A stretch of DNA of 12,651 nt from Baffinella frigidus. Its lineage: Eukaryota; Cryptophyceae; Cryptomonadales; Baffinellaceae. Made by a program: the position numbers and the translations under genes. The DNA lies in the NCBI GenBank assembly GCA_026770585.1, contig MU647118.1:153048-165698 (forward strand). Direction: 5' to 3'. Under the pieces are notes generated by a model, which was not told the origin of the DNA, ran no database searches, and saw nothing but the letters and a program-made list of their open reading frames with translations. Numbering within the stretch: the first letter of the stretch is position 1; each line of letters begins with the position of its first letter. Below are positions 1-6,012 of the stretch, in pieces.

Positions 1-2
1 GT

Positions 3-69
<67 letters not shown>

Positions 70-73
70 GGTC

Positions 74-118
<45 letters not shown>

Positions 119-251
119 TTCCAAGGGTTTAGGGTTTGGGGTTTGGGGTTTAGTGTTTGGGGTTTGGGATTTAGGGTTTAGGGTTTAGGGTTCAGGGTTC
201 AGGGTTCAGGGTTTAGAGATAGGGTTTAGGATAGGGTTGAGGGTGTAGGGT

Positions 252-297
<46 letters not shown>

Positions 298-455
298 GTT
301 TTATGGAAAGAGTTTTTTGTTTCGGTTTTAGGGCTTAGGGTTCAGGGTTCGGGGTCTAAGGTTTGGGTTCAAGGGTTTAGGGTTCCGCGTTCAGGCTTCA
401 GGGTTCAGAGTTCAGAGTTCAGGGCATAGGGTATTCAGGGTTGAGCGTGTAGGGT

Positions 456-493
<38 letters not shown>

Positions 494-1028
494 TGCTTGA
501 GGCTTGAGGTTTGAGGCATGAGGCTAGAGGCTTGAAGCTTGAGGGTTCATTGTTCAGGGTGAGTGTTTAGTGTTTGGGGTTGGGGGCTAGGGTTTAGGGT
601 TTGGGGTTGAGGCTTCAGGCTTTAGGGTGTAGGGTTGAGGGTTCAGGGGTTGTGGATTAGGGTTTAGGGTTGAGGGTTCGAGGTTTATTGTATAGGGTTT
701 AGGGTTTAGGGTTAAGGGTTAAGTGTTGAGGGTGTAGGGTTTAGGGTTTAGGGTTTAGGGTTTAGGGTTTAGGGTTTAGGGGTTAGGGTTTAGGGTTTAG
801 GGATTAGGGTTGATGGTTGAGGGTTGAGGGTTGAGGGTTATGGGTTGAGGCTTGAGGCTTGAGGCTTGAGCCCTGCTCGTTCTTTGTTTAGTGTTTAGTG
901 TTTGGGGTTGGTGGCTTAGGGTTAGGGTTTGGGGTTGAGGGTTGAGGGTTGAGGGTTTAGGTTTGGGATTTGGGGGCTTAGGGTTTAGGGTTTAGGGTTT
1001 AGGGTTTAGGGTTTAGGGTTTAGGGTTC
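1..1028 (+). repeat. Degenerate telomeric array, block 1
   Basis: The stretch is almost entirely heptamer-like repeats, G-rich on the + strand. Runs of TTGAGGG open it (2-118, about 16 units with one TCGAGGG) and return near 244-296 and 450-493. Perfect TTTAGGG runs of six units lie at 740-781 and 984-1025. TTTGGGG, TTCAGGG, GTGTAGGG and TGAGGCT variants fill the rest. TTTAGGG is the plant-type telomere repeat, so this is telomere-derived sequence that has degenerated. It has no gene; the short open frames in it are translations of the repeat. Confidence 0.93.
2..118 (+). repeat. TTGAGGG tandem run
   Basis: About sixteen consecutive TTGAGGG heptamers form this run, with a single TCGAGGG near 71-77. 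It is a local amplification of a telomere variant differing from TTTAGGG at the third base. The left edge of the window cuts the run, so its full length is unknown. Confidence 0.95.
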
Positions 1029-1147
1029 ACAGGGGTACCTCGCTCATAAGAAACCGCTTCCCGCCTAGGACCATCACAAGGCCCTAGGTGTAGGCCTACT
1101 GTAGGGTCCTAGGTTGGGTTGGTTTCTCATGAGCGAGGTACCCCTGT
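1029..1147. mobile_element. 119-bp fold-back (MITE-like) element
   Basis: The arms 1029-1055 and 1121-1147 are inverted repeats of 27 nt with one mismatch (26/27), beginning ACAGGGGTACCTCGCTCAT. The interior (1056-1120) holds three CCTAGG palindromes and smaller inverted repeats built on CCTAC/GTAGG. It interrupts the telomeric array cleanly: TAGGGTTC lies just outside on the left and AGGGTTTA on the right. It has no coding capacity. A non-autonomous inverted-repeat transposon is the likeliest reading. The superfamily cannot be named because the host repeat masks any target-site duplication. Confidence 0.8.
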
Positions 1148-1277
1148 AGGGTTTATGGGTTAGGGTTTAGGGTTTAAGGTTACGGTTTTGAGGTTGATGG
1201 TTTATGGTTTTGGGTTTAGGATTATGGTTTAGGGTTTTAAGGTTAAGGTTTTAGGGTTTAGGGTTTAGGGTTTAGGG
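1148..1277 (+). repeat. Telomeric array between two insertions
   Basis: The segment is TTTAGGG-like repeat with TTTAAGG, TTTATGG and GGTTTTAGGG variants, ending in a short cleaner TTTAGGG run near 1256-1277. It separates the fold-back element on its left from the broken MITE copy on its right. Confidence 0.85.
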
Positions 1278-1376
1278 TATCCCTTGAGTGGCCAGTAGGC
1301 TTATACGCCCTACCGTAGGGCCCTAGGACCTGCCTAGGACCTCTTGGCCCTCAGATTTGTCGGCATGGGCACTGAA
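1278..1376 (-). mobile_element. Broken copy of the 9979-10082 MITE
   Basis: Bases 1278-1339 match the reverse complement of the right half of the MITE at 9979-10082 at 58 of 62 positions. The match runs through one terminal repeat (TATCCCTTGAGTGGCCA here, TATCCCTTAAGTGACCA there) and the CCCTAGGACC core. After about 1340 the similarity stops: 1341-1376 matches neither the rest of that element nor the telomeric repeat, and the second terminal repeat is missing. This is a one-ended, decayed relic. Confidence 0.8.
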
Positions 1377-1830
1377 GGTATACAGGGTTTAGGGTTTCGG
1401 GTATACAGGGTTTATAGTTAAGGGTTTAGGGTTTAGGATCTAGGTCTTAGTGGTTAAGGTTTAGGGTTCAGATTCAGGGTATACAGGGTTGAGGGTGTAG
1501 GGTTGAGGCTTGAGGCTTGAGGCTTGAGGCTTGAGTCTTGGGTTTTGGGTTTAGGGTTAGTGTTCAGGGTTTGGGGTTTAAGGTTTGGGGTTTGGAGTTT
1601 AGGGTTTAGGGTTTATGGTTTAGGGTTTGGGTTTTATGGTTTATGGTTTAGGGTTCAGGTTTGAGGGTGTAGGTCTTAGTGTTTCAGGTTTAGAGTTCAG
1701 GATGCAGGGTTTAGGGTGCAGGGTTTGGGGTTGGGGGTCTAGTGTTTATGGTTTAGGGTTTTGGGTGGTTCTGGGTTCTTCAGGTTTCAGAATTTGGGGT
1801 TCAGGGTCCAGGGTTTAGGGTTGGGGGTGG
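1377..1830 (+). repeat. Degenerate telomeric array, block 2
   Basis: Heptamer-like repeats continue, more degraded than in block 1 (TTTGGGG, TTCAGGG, TTTATGG, TGAGGCT). The string GGTATACAGGGTT occurs three times (1377-1389, 1400-1412, 1478-1490). These begin exactly where the broken MITE ends, so a small piece of junction sequence seems to have been duplicated into the array. The grade into non-telomeric sequence is near 1830. Confidence 0.85.
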
Positions 1831-1844
1831 GGTGTTGTGTGTAC

Positions 1845-1908
1845 AAAGGACAGCAGAGAAAGCATTTTTGCTCTCGGATCGCGTTTCGCTCTCCAGTGCA
1901 GAGGTTCG
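1845..1908 (+). repeat. Dispersed repeat, copy A
   Basis: This 64-nt segment matches the reverse complement of 6833-6907 at 60 of 64 aligned positions; the other copy carries 11 extra bases after GCATTTTTGCT. Similarity stops sharply on both sides. It begins about 15 nt after the telomeric array ends. It could be a short transposon fragment or an end sequence; nothing identifies its family. Confidence 0.8.
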
Positions 1909-2010
1909 TGAAGAGGGGATACAGGGTGGTTCTCTTGGGGTGGTTGAGTTGATCCAGAGGATCGCGCTCGCGCACGCACCGAACCCAAGTCAGCCTTTAT
2001 GGGGCTCATG

Positions 2011-2079
2011 GTATCCCATGGTTGAAGTATAAAAGCTCCAACCACGGATACCCCACAAGGTGAGGGGAGTCTTGTGGGG
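2011..2079. repeat. Two adjacent inverted repeats
   Basis: GTATCCCATGGTTG at 2011-2024 pairs with CAACCACGGATAC at 2039-2051, apart from one bulge and one wobble-like mismatch. Directly after it, CCCCACAAG at 2051-2059 pairs with CTTGTGGGG at 2071-2079 around an 11-nt loop. The first encloses GTATAAAAG, which resembles a TATA box, but no gene follows. Their role is unknown. Confidence 0.55.
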
Positions 2080-2428
2080 ATTGTGTGGGGGGGTGAGGTG
2101 AGATCAGCCAGACACTCAAGATGAAAAGGAAAGAAAATGTGGTTGTGCAGGGGTTTCCCCCAATGTACATAAGTTAGTGGTCAGGTGCAGGCCTAGCATG
2201 GGCTATCCTATTGTGCCCTGAAGTGTCAGTGTGAGTCAGCAGAGTGTCAGATATCAACAATACAAGTTAGCAAAGCAAAGAGTGTATCAATGATCCCCCG
2301 CTTTTCAATAAGGTTCCTGTCATTCGCCATCCCCGCTTGGCGCGCACGTTTAGGCTACTCAAGTCCTAAAGGACCTAAAGGAGATGTAGGTCCCCTCCAA
2401 GGGGTTCCTCTATTCCGTTTCCCCTCAT

Positions 2429-2557
2429 GCCTCTCCTCCTCCCCTCTCTGCCCCCTCCCCCCCCTGTTCCTTTCCTCCTTCCCTCCCCTCGTTTCTTCCT
2501 CTCCCTGTTCTTCCCTCCCTCCCTCCCTCCCTCCCTCCCCCCCTCTCCCTCCCTCTT
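2429..2557 (+). repeat. Pyrimidine-rich low-complexity tract
   Basis: Nearly all bases are C or T on the + strand over about 130 nt, including a CCCT/CCTC run near 2511-2540. It is a simple-sequence tract able in principle to form triplex DNA. Its C-rich strand is opposite to that of the surrounding telomeric arrays, which are G-rich on +. Confidence 0.9.
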
Positions 2558-2589
2558 AAGATTTTAGGAATCAATGTGCAGGTTTATTC

Positions 2590-2674
2590 TTCAGGTTTTA
2601 GAGTTTAGAATTTAGGGTTGTTTGGGTTTAGGGTTTGGTTTGGTCTTTAGGGTTCAGTGTTCAGGTTTTAGGGT
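2590..2674 (+). repeat. Short telomere-like islet
   Basis: Degenerate TTTAGGG-type units (TTTTAGAGTTTAG, TTTAGGGTTG, TTTAGGGTTTGG, TTCAGTGTTCAGG) fill this stretch in the same orientation as the large arrays. It appears to be a small remnant of array between two non-telomeric islands. Confidence 0.75.
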
Positions 2675-2703
2675 GTGCTCCTCACAGCTGTGCTCCTCAC
2701 AGC
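2675..2703 (+). repeat. Direct repeat GTGCTCCTCACAGC x2
   Basis: GTGCTCCTCACAGC occurs at 2675-2688 and again at 2690-2703, a tandem duplication of 15-bp period. It marks the left edge of the 4.9-kb island exactly where telomeric repeats stop, so it may be a junction product. Confidence 0.8.
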
Positions 2704-2922
2704 GGACTACCACGGGATTTTGTGAAACCTCCTCACATTTCGGCAGGCCGCTGGTGGATATTCAGCTACCACCTGCGCTTAATTTGGTACACTAACACAG
2801 CGTAGGTCTGCCGTTCTCAGACACTCGCAATTGGTGGACCGAGAGCTAATGAGGCCTTAGCTACAGCATCACGTGAATCGATGCTGATAGAGTAACGTCC
2901 TGAAAACCGGGCAGTTAGGCCG

Positions 2923-3016
2923 ACGGTATTGCCGACGGTAGGCCGTCGGGCCCCTAGGACCTAATGTTTCATGGGACCCCCGCTAGGCTCCTACGGCCTA
3001 CCGTAGGCAATACCGT
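2923..3016. mobile_element. 94-bp fold-back element
   Basis: The arms 2923-2948 and 2991-3016 are inverted repeats matching at 24 of 26 positions (ACGGTATTGCC...GGTAGGCCG). The 42-nt loop holds CCCCTAGGACC, the same CCTAGG core seen in the elements at 1029 and 9979. The arms contain CCTACGG/CCGTAGG motifs also shared with those elements. It has no coding capacity. It is probably a small non-autonomous element or relic; no target-site duplication can be shown. Confidence 0.6.
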
Positions 3017-3121
3017 AGACTCAACTAACAAGTTTTCATGTGGCCCCGCTTGGGAGGAGAGAGGCCGCGCCGGCCAAGGCCCACACACAAGCGAGAGAGA
3101 ACTTACCTTCATTAGTCAACC

Positions 3122-3175
3122 ACCGAGGCTCGTCACCTGTCCGACCGAGGCTCGTCACCTGTCCGACCGAGGCTC
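3122..3175 (+). repeat. 22-bp tandem repeat, 2.5 copies
   Basis: The unit ACCGAGGCTCGTCACCTGTC plus CG occurs at 3122-3143 and 3144-3165, followed by a 10-nt partial third copy at 3166-3175. The two full copies are identical, so the duplication is recent or conserved by exchange. Confidence 0.9.
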
Positions 3176-3834
3176 ACATTTCAGGACGTCAGCCTATGAA
3201 TTGTCTACCGAACCACTTCAAGTTTTAATGTTCTGTTCAGGTTGACTGCTTCTGGTTCGTAAACATGCTCGCTGCAAACCCCTTTCGAGGAGCAGGGTTG
3301 TCAGAGGATGGGAAGGTACCCCGCATGAGTTAAGTCGACTGTCTGCGAACAAGGGGGGTTTGGCATGTTCTCGTAATCTGACAGCATATGATCGTCCAGT
3401 GGATTGGTTGGGAACATCCTGCCGAGTTCAGAACTTCGAAATCGTCAACTTAAGACGCCAGTACAAAGCCCCTGGCCAGGCGTCACAGTGTAATTCCTAT
3501 TTTAGGCATCAACTGATGCTATCTTACGCCTTTTCATCAGGACAGATTCTGGTATGGTCCGAGATGAGATTGTGGCCCAGGGCGCCCTTCACCCACTTAC
3601 GGACTGATGTGGAGCAAGGGTGTAGGAGGTGGAGTTAGAATCCATCCCGAAAGTGATCGTATGAGCGGCCGACACGGGGTACAGTAAGTGACACAATGCG
3701 GAGCATGTGCGGCGCTGACGCTGGTTGGTTGGCAATAAATCATCAATCTCTCTCCTGGCCAGTTTTGTACCAGCCTCCTCGGCGAGGTGAGGTGCCTGAG
3801 TTCTTGGAGTGAAACAGGGGTCTCAGCAAAAGAA
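3176..3834. other. Gene-free stretch with one weak inverted repeat
   Basis: No frame here shows coding bias; the longest (3360-3638, + strand) is 92 codons with no recognisable motif. An imperfect inverted repeat pairs 3262-3289 (AACATGC...CAAACCCC) with 3349-3376 (GGGGTTTGGCATGTT), interrupted by a 6-nt and smaller indels. I see no RNA gene. Confidence 0.5.
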
Positions 3835-3865
3835 GATTTGCTCTCGCTCTGAGGGCTGCTGGCAT
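3835..3865 (+). repeat. 31-bp direct repeat, copy 1
   Basis: This 31-mer (starting GATTTGCTCTCGCTCTGAGG, ending GCTGGCAT) is identical to 4148-4178, 313 bp to the right. Its last bases overlap the 20-bp tandem repeat that follows. No terminal structure identifies it; it is a perfect short segmental duplication. Confidence 0.9.
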
Positions 3866-3900
3866 CCACCACCAACCCGCGGCATCCACCACCAACCCGC
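3861..3900 (+). repeat. 20-bp tandem duplication
   Basis: GGCATCCACCACCAACCCGC occurs twice in a row (3861-3880 and 3881-3900) without a mismatch. Confidence 0.92.
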
Positions 3901-3965
3901 ATAGCCTGAGCAAATTCTCGAATTTGAGGTCACGTATTTCTAGTGTGGGGAACCGCCCCCCCCCT

Positions 3966-4025
3966 CCGGATATTGGATACCGGATAACCGGATTATCCGG
4001 TCGGCCACCGGATATCGGATACCGG
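3966..4025. repeat. Palindromic CCGGATA repeat cluster
   Basis: CCGGATATTGGATACCGG (3966-3983) and CCGGATATCGGATACCGG (4008-4025) differ by one base and lie 42 bp apart. Between them 3979-4001 forms a hairpin, ACCGGATAA / TTATCCGGT, with a 5-nt loop. Homopolymer runs flank the cluster (C-run near 3951-3964, G-runs near 4038-4065). It could be a protein-binding palindrome array or a decayed fold-back element. Confidence 0.75.
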
Positions 4026-4147
4026 GTTTCAAGATCCTGGGGGGGGTCATTTTGTGGGGGGGTATTTCCTGAACGGTATTTCCTCTGGAGGCGGATTCCG
4101 GCGTCCGTGGAGCCATTTTGCCTTGAAATAGAATATCGAAAACCATC

Positions 4148-4178
4148 GATTTGCTCTCGCTCTGAGGGCTGCTGGCAT
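4148..4178 (+). repeat. 31-bp direct repeat, copy 2
   Basis: This is identical to 3835-3865. Here the repeat is followed by GCATGCACC rather than the 20-bp tandem unit found after copy 1. Confidence 0.9.
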
Positions 4179-4218
4179 GCATGCACCGGCAAGAGCTGGA
4201 CCTTGAGGATCTTGAGGT

Positions 4219-4224
4219 TTTATT
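4219..4224 (-). promoter_or_regulatory. Possible polyadenylation signal AATAAA
   Basis: AATAAA reads on the - strand 71 nt beyond the TAG stop of the - strand open frame ending at 4295. Position and orientation suit a 3' end signal for that frame. A hexamer in an AT-richer spacer can arise by chance, and some lineages with this telomere type do not rely on AATAAA. Confidence 0.35.
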
Positions 4225-4294
4225 CATTCCCAACATAGTTGACCACCGGGTTTACGATGGGAGCCGCTATGCTCTACTCGACGCGAGAGAGGCC

Positions 4295-5062
4295 CTACGT
4301 GCTGCTTCTTCTTTGTGCCACAAATGCTGCTGCCTGCCCCACGGCCTTGCTCGAGGACGGGAGAGGCAGCCGCCGCGAGCGCGCGTGCGACAGCGTGATG
4401 GCGGCGTCTTCGGTGCGCCTGAGCCGCGACTCGCGAAGCCTTCGCGACTCGCGGCTGCTCAGGCGCTGGCCAGTGGATTCATGCGTTGGCTCGAGGCGGA
4501 CCGCGCGCCGCAGCGCCACGGTTGCTGCCCTGACCGGGATCTTGCCCGAGTCCTCCTCCGCAGCGATCGGTGGGAGGGGGATGAGGCGGCGCGTGTTGTC
4601 GTTGGTGAGTTGATCCCGGGCGGTCGCACATGAGGATGGCGCGGACGCCGGCGAGGACCTTCTCACACAGATGTGCGGGAGATGGGCTGCGGGCGTGGAG
4701 GTGCTTGCGTTGGCTCTGACGGTCTTGGGCGAGAGGAGCGTGATTTTCGGTGCGCGCACCACGAAGCTGTCGCAGGGGTTGCGGACCTGTGACCCCAAGT
4801 GGTCCAGCCAGCCCCACATGGGGGCGCTCTGCGTCTTTGTGCCCATGGCTATCACGTGCGTTGGTCGGTCCTGGTGGTCGATGCAGAACATGTCGTGGTG
4901 TGTCTTGTTTCTGAAAGGTGTAAGCGTTCGAAATGTCTGACACCGGGAAGCAATTGATATGACCCCTTCCAGCAAGAGGAAATACCGGTAGACAGCTTCG
5001 TATGCTTCCAGGTCCAGGAGCCGAAGAGGGTCAGAGTTTTGGAGATTTCTGTCCATCGTCAT
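4295..5062 (-). CDS. Hypothetical protein, 255 aa, function unknown
   Basis: This is the longest open frame in the window and the only one with a coding signature. From about 4930 down to 4320 its codons end in G or C far more often than not (AAC, GAC, ATC, TTC, CAC, AAG and GAG dominate), and the surrounding DNA is less GC-rich. An in-frame TAG at 5086-5084 closes it upstream. The ATG at 5062 is first; the ATG at 5056 has the better context (A at -3, G at +4). Residues 10-40 look amphipathic and Leu/Tyr/Glu-rich. About 50-125 is mixed composition with an MWGWLDHLG segment. From about 136 on the chain is rich in Ser, Ala, Pro and Arg and carries a short repeat (RESRRLRESRL). I recognise no domain, signal peptide or membrane segment. 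An AATAAA follows 71 nt past the stop. Alternative: the bias also fits the opposite strand (ATG 4257, GTGAGT donor 4605, CACACAG acceptor ending 4670, stop 4940). The frame could also be a captured exon or pseudogene. Confidence 0.4.
   Translation of the reverse strand: MTMDRNLQNSDPLRLLDLEAYEAVYRYFLLLEGVISIASRCQTFRTLTPFRNKTHHDMFCIDHQDRPTHVIAMGTKTQSAPMWGWLDHLGSQVRNPCDSFVVRAPKITLLSPKTVRANASTSTPAAHLPHICVRRSSPASAPSSCATARDQLTNDNTRRLIPLPPIAAEEDSGKIPVRAATVALRRAVRLEPTHESTGQRLSSRESRRLRESRLRRTEDAAITLSHARSRRLPLPSSSKAVGQAAAFVAQRRSST
4419..4462. repeat. 44-bp near-perfect hairpin inside the open frame
   Basis: 4419-4438 (CTGAGCCGCGACTCGCGAAG) pairs with 4440-4462, with one mismatch and a 3-nt insertion and almost no loop. 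The same bases form a direct repeat of CGCGACTCGCG. In the - strand frame this encodes the Arg/Ser/Glu repeat near the C-terminus. Confidence 0.75.
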
Positions 5063-5522
5063 CAATTGATTAGAAGGACGCGACTACTTGTCACGGCAGG
5101 AGCACGGACATAATTTCTGTCAGCAGAAATCCTTCTGGAGCTTCTTAGTCTTTCCAAAAGCTTCGATTTTTCAAGACGTTTCTCTCCATTTTCGGAATCT
5201 GTTCGAATCTGGGTGCACATGTCTCGTGTCTGGACAGGCCGTCTGGACAGGTGTCAGGAGAAACATGTTTGCACCTGTAGATACCTGGAAAAACGTGTGG
5301 TAAAATTGCGCGGCACACCTGAAAATCCTGATCTTTTACGAGGCCGCCCCACAGGCGCATCTTTTCCGGCTCGTGTACACGGTATGAGTACACCTGTGTA
5401 CACGTGCACGGCTCGTACGAACCTTCGTGTACATGTACAAGGTGCGAGCTCATTTTTGACTTCCCAACGCCGGAAATGGAGCTCTTTTGAATCGATGAAG
5501 TTTTGATCGGTTTCCTGGAAAG
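5063..5522. other. Gene-free stretch with hairpins
   Basis: No coding bias is seen. Small structures include a 7-bp hairpin (5113-5119 ATTTCTG with 5124-5130 CAGAAAT, 4-nt loop), GTCTGGACAGG at 5228-5238 repeated at 5241-5251, the palindrome GTGTACAC at 5373-5380 and 5396-5403, and a two-part stem (GCTCG 5411-5415 with CGAGC 5445-5449, enclosing ACCTT 5421-5425 with AAGGT 5439-5443). The density of GTAC-centred palindromes rises toward the fold-back element on its right. Confidence 0.6.
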
Positions 5523-5563
5523 TACGAGGCTCGTACCGGTACGAGGCTCGTACCGGAGGCTCG
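5523..5563 (+). repeat. 17-bp palindromic tandem repeat
   Basis: TACGAGGCTCGTACCGG occurs at 5523-5539 and 5540-5556, followed by a partial copy AGGCTCG at 5557-5563. Each unit contains TACGAG-G-CTCGTA, a palindrome with one central base. It abuts the left end of the repeat at 5564, which itself starts TACGAAGG. Confidence 0.88.
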
Positions 5564-5745
5564 TACGAAGGGGTGGGTCCTATATTGGAACTCTTTTTAG
5601 ACGTATATTTGCGGCATGACCGAGGGCTCGTGACCATGTGAACCTTTAGGTCGTTTTGAAGGTCTCGTCCAGGGCTAGTGCACTGGCGAAAAAAAATTGT
5701 ACCTGGCATTTTTAGTCTTGAGTTGTAGGCCGCACCAGACCCGGG
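5564..5745 (+). mobile_element. Partial, rearranged copy of the 6013-6323 fold-back element
   Basis: These 182 bp match 6013-6194 without gaps at about 169 of 182 positions. Most differences fall in the first half; the last 80 bp are nearly identical up to CGCAC. The left terminus TACGAAGGGG is present, but the expected right inverted end is absent. Instead 5773-5810 carries, in inverted orientation, the segment found at 6251-6289 of the complete copy. The short open frames on the - strand shared by both copies differ by amino-acid changes and look incidental. Confidence 0.8.
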
Positions 5746-5772
5746 TTTTCGGCGGCAAATTTTCCCTTTTTC

Positions 5773-5810
5773 TAATTTGGAACCAATTTGGGACCTGAAA
5801 TAACCTGTTT
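5773..5810 (-). repeat. Inverted match to 6251-6289
   Basis: This 38-nt segment (starting TAATTTGGAACCAATTTGGG) equals the reverse complement of 6251-6289 except for one single-base deletion. In the complete element that sequence lies next to the right terminal repeat, so this piece has been inverted relative to the copy at 5564-5745. Confidence 0.88.
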
Positions 5811-5821
5811 AACGCCTATGC

Positions 5822-5867
5822 CCCTACGATTCTTGGTATCACCCAGGTGCTGGGAGATACCGTAGGG
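5822..5867. repeat. Two-part hairpin with CCTACG/CGTAGG stem
   Basis: CCCTACG (5822-5828) pairs with CGTAGGG (5861-5867), and inside it GGTATC (5835-5840) pairs with GATACC (5856-5861, sharing one base with the outer stem). A 6-nt bulge separates the stems on the left side. The CCTACG/CGTAGG stem recalls the core motif of the MITEs elsewhere in the window. Confidence 0.5.
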
Positions 5868-5980
5868 AAGATTCCGTAGGAAGATTCGGCAGCTGAATCG
5901 CTCCCATCTAGGGGGATGTCATGATAGCATCGACATTGCGATGCAAGGCTGTGTTTTTGTGTCATCGTAAGCCTTTTTTT

Positions 5981-6009
5981 CATATCATGATATGCTATTC
6001 ATGATATGC
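5981..6009. repeat. CATATCATGATATG palindrome pair
   Basis: CATATCATGATATG at 5981-5994 is a perfect 14-bp palindrome. TCATGATATG recurs at 6000-6009, just left of the fold-back element that begins at 6013. Confidence 0.8.
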
Positions 6010-6012
6010 ACC

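Larger units (their letters stand above)
1831..2589. other. Non-telomeric island without a recognisable gene
   Basis: The island opens with a dispersed repeat (1845-1908). It also holds a near-perfect inverted repeat (2011-2024 with 2039-2051, around GTATCC...GGATAC), a 9-bp stem hairpin (2051-2059 with 2071-2079, CCCCACAAG/CTTGTGGGG) and a pyrimidine-rich tract (2429-2557). Stop codons interrupt all frames. The frame at 2290-2559 only appears long because it runs into the pyrimidine tract (Pro/Ser/Leu). I see no coding bias and no RNA gene. Confidence 0.6.

Noticed and set aside
1627-2045. Overlapping short open frames on both strands around 1627-2045
   Set aside because: They are translations of telomeric repeat (Gly/Leu/Val/Phe-rich) or run from it into the island; no coding bias and no independent support.
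2290-2559. An 89-codon + frame with collagen-like GPKGPKG and a Pro/Ser tail
   Set aside because: The tail is the pyrimidine tract and the Gly-Pro part is four repeats of a short AAAGGACCT-like string; too short and compositionally driven.
3262-3376. A possible fold-back element with AACATGC ends
   Set aside because: The inverted repeat needs several indels and has no flanking duplication or second copy; it is noted only in the gene-free entry.
3743-4192. A 149-codon - strand frame
   Set aside because: It crosses the 20-bp tandem, the CCGGATA palindrome cluster and both 31-bp repeats; the protein repeats simply mirror the DNA repeats.
4181-4633. A 150-codon + frame overlapping the GC-rich region
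   Set aside because: Its third codon positions are not the G/C-biased ones; it is an out-of-phase shadow of the - strand frame or its antisense alternative.
5195-5220. GTTCGAATC resembling a tRNA T-loop
   Set aside because: The flanking bases do not pair to form the T stem, and no acceptor, D or anticodon arms can be drawn around it.
5254-5709. A 151-codon - strand frame, partly repeated at 6024-6236
   Set aside because: The shared part is the 182-bp repeat itself, with amino-acid-changing differences, and the remainder reads through palindromes; no codon bias.
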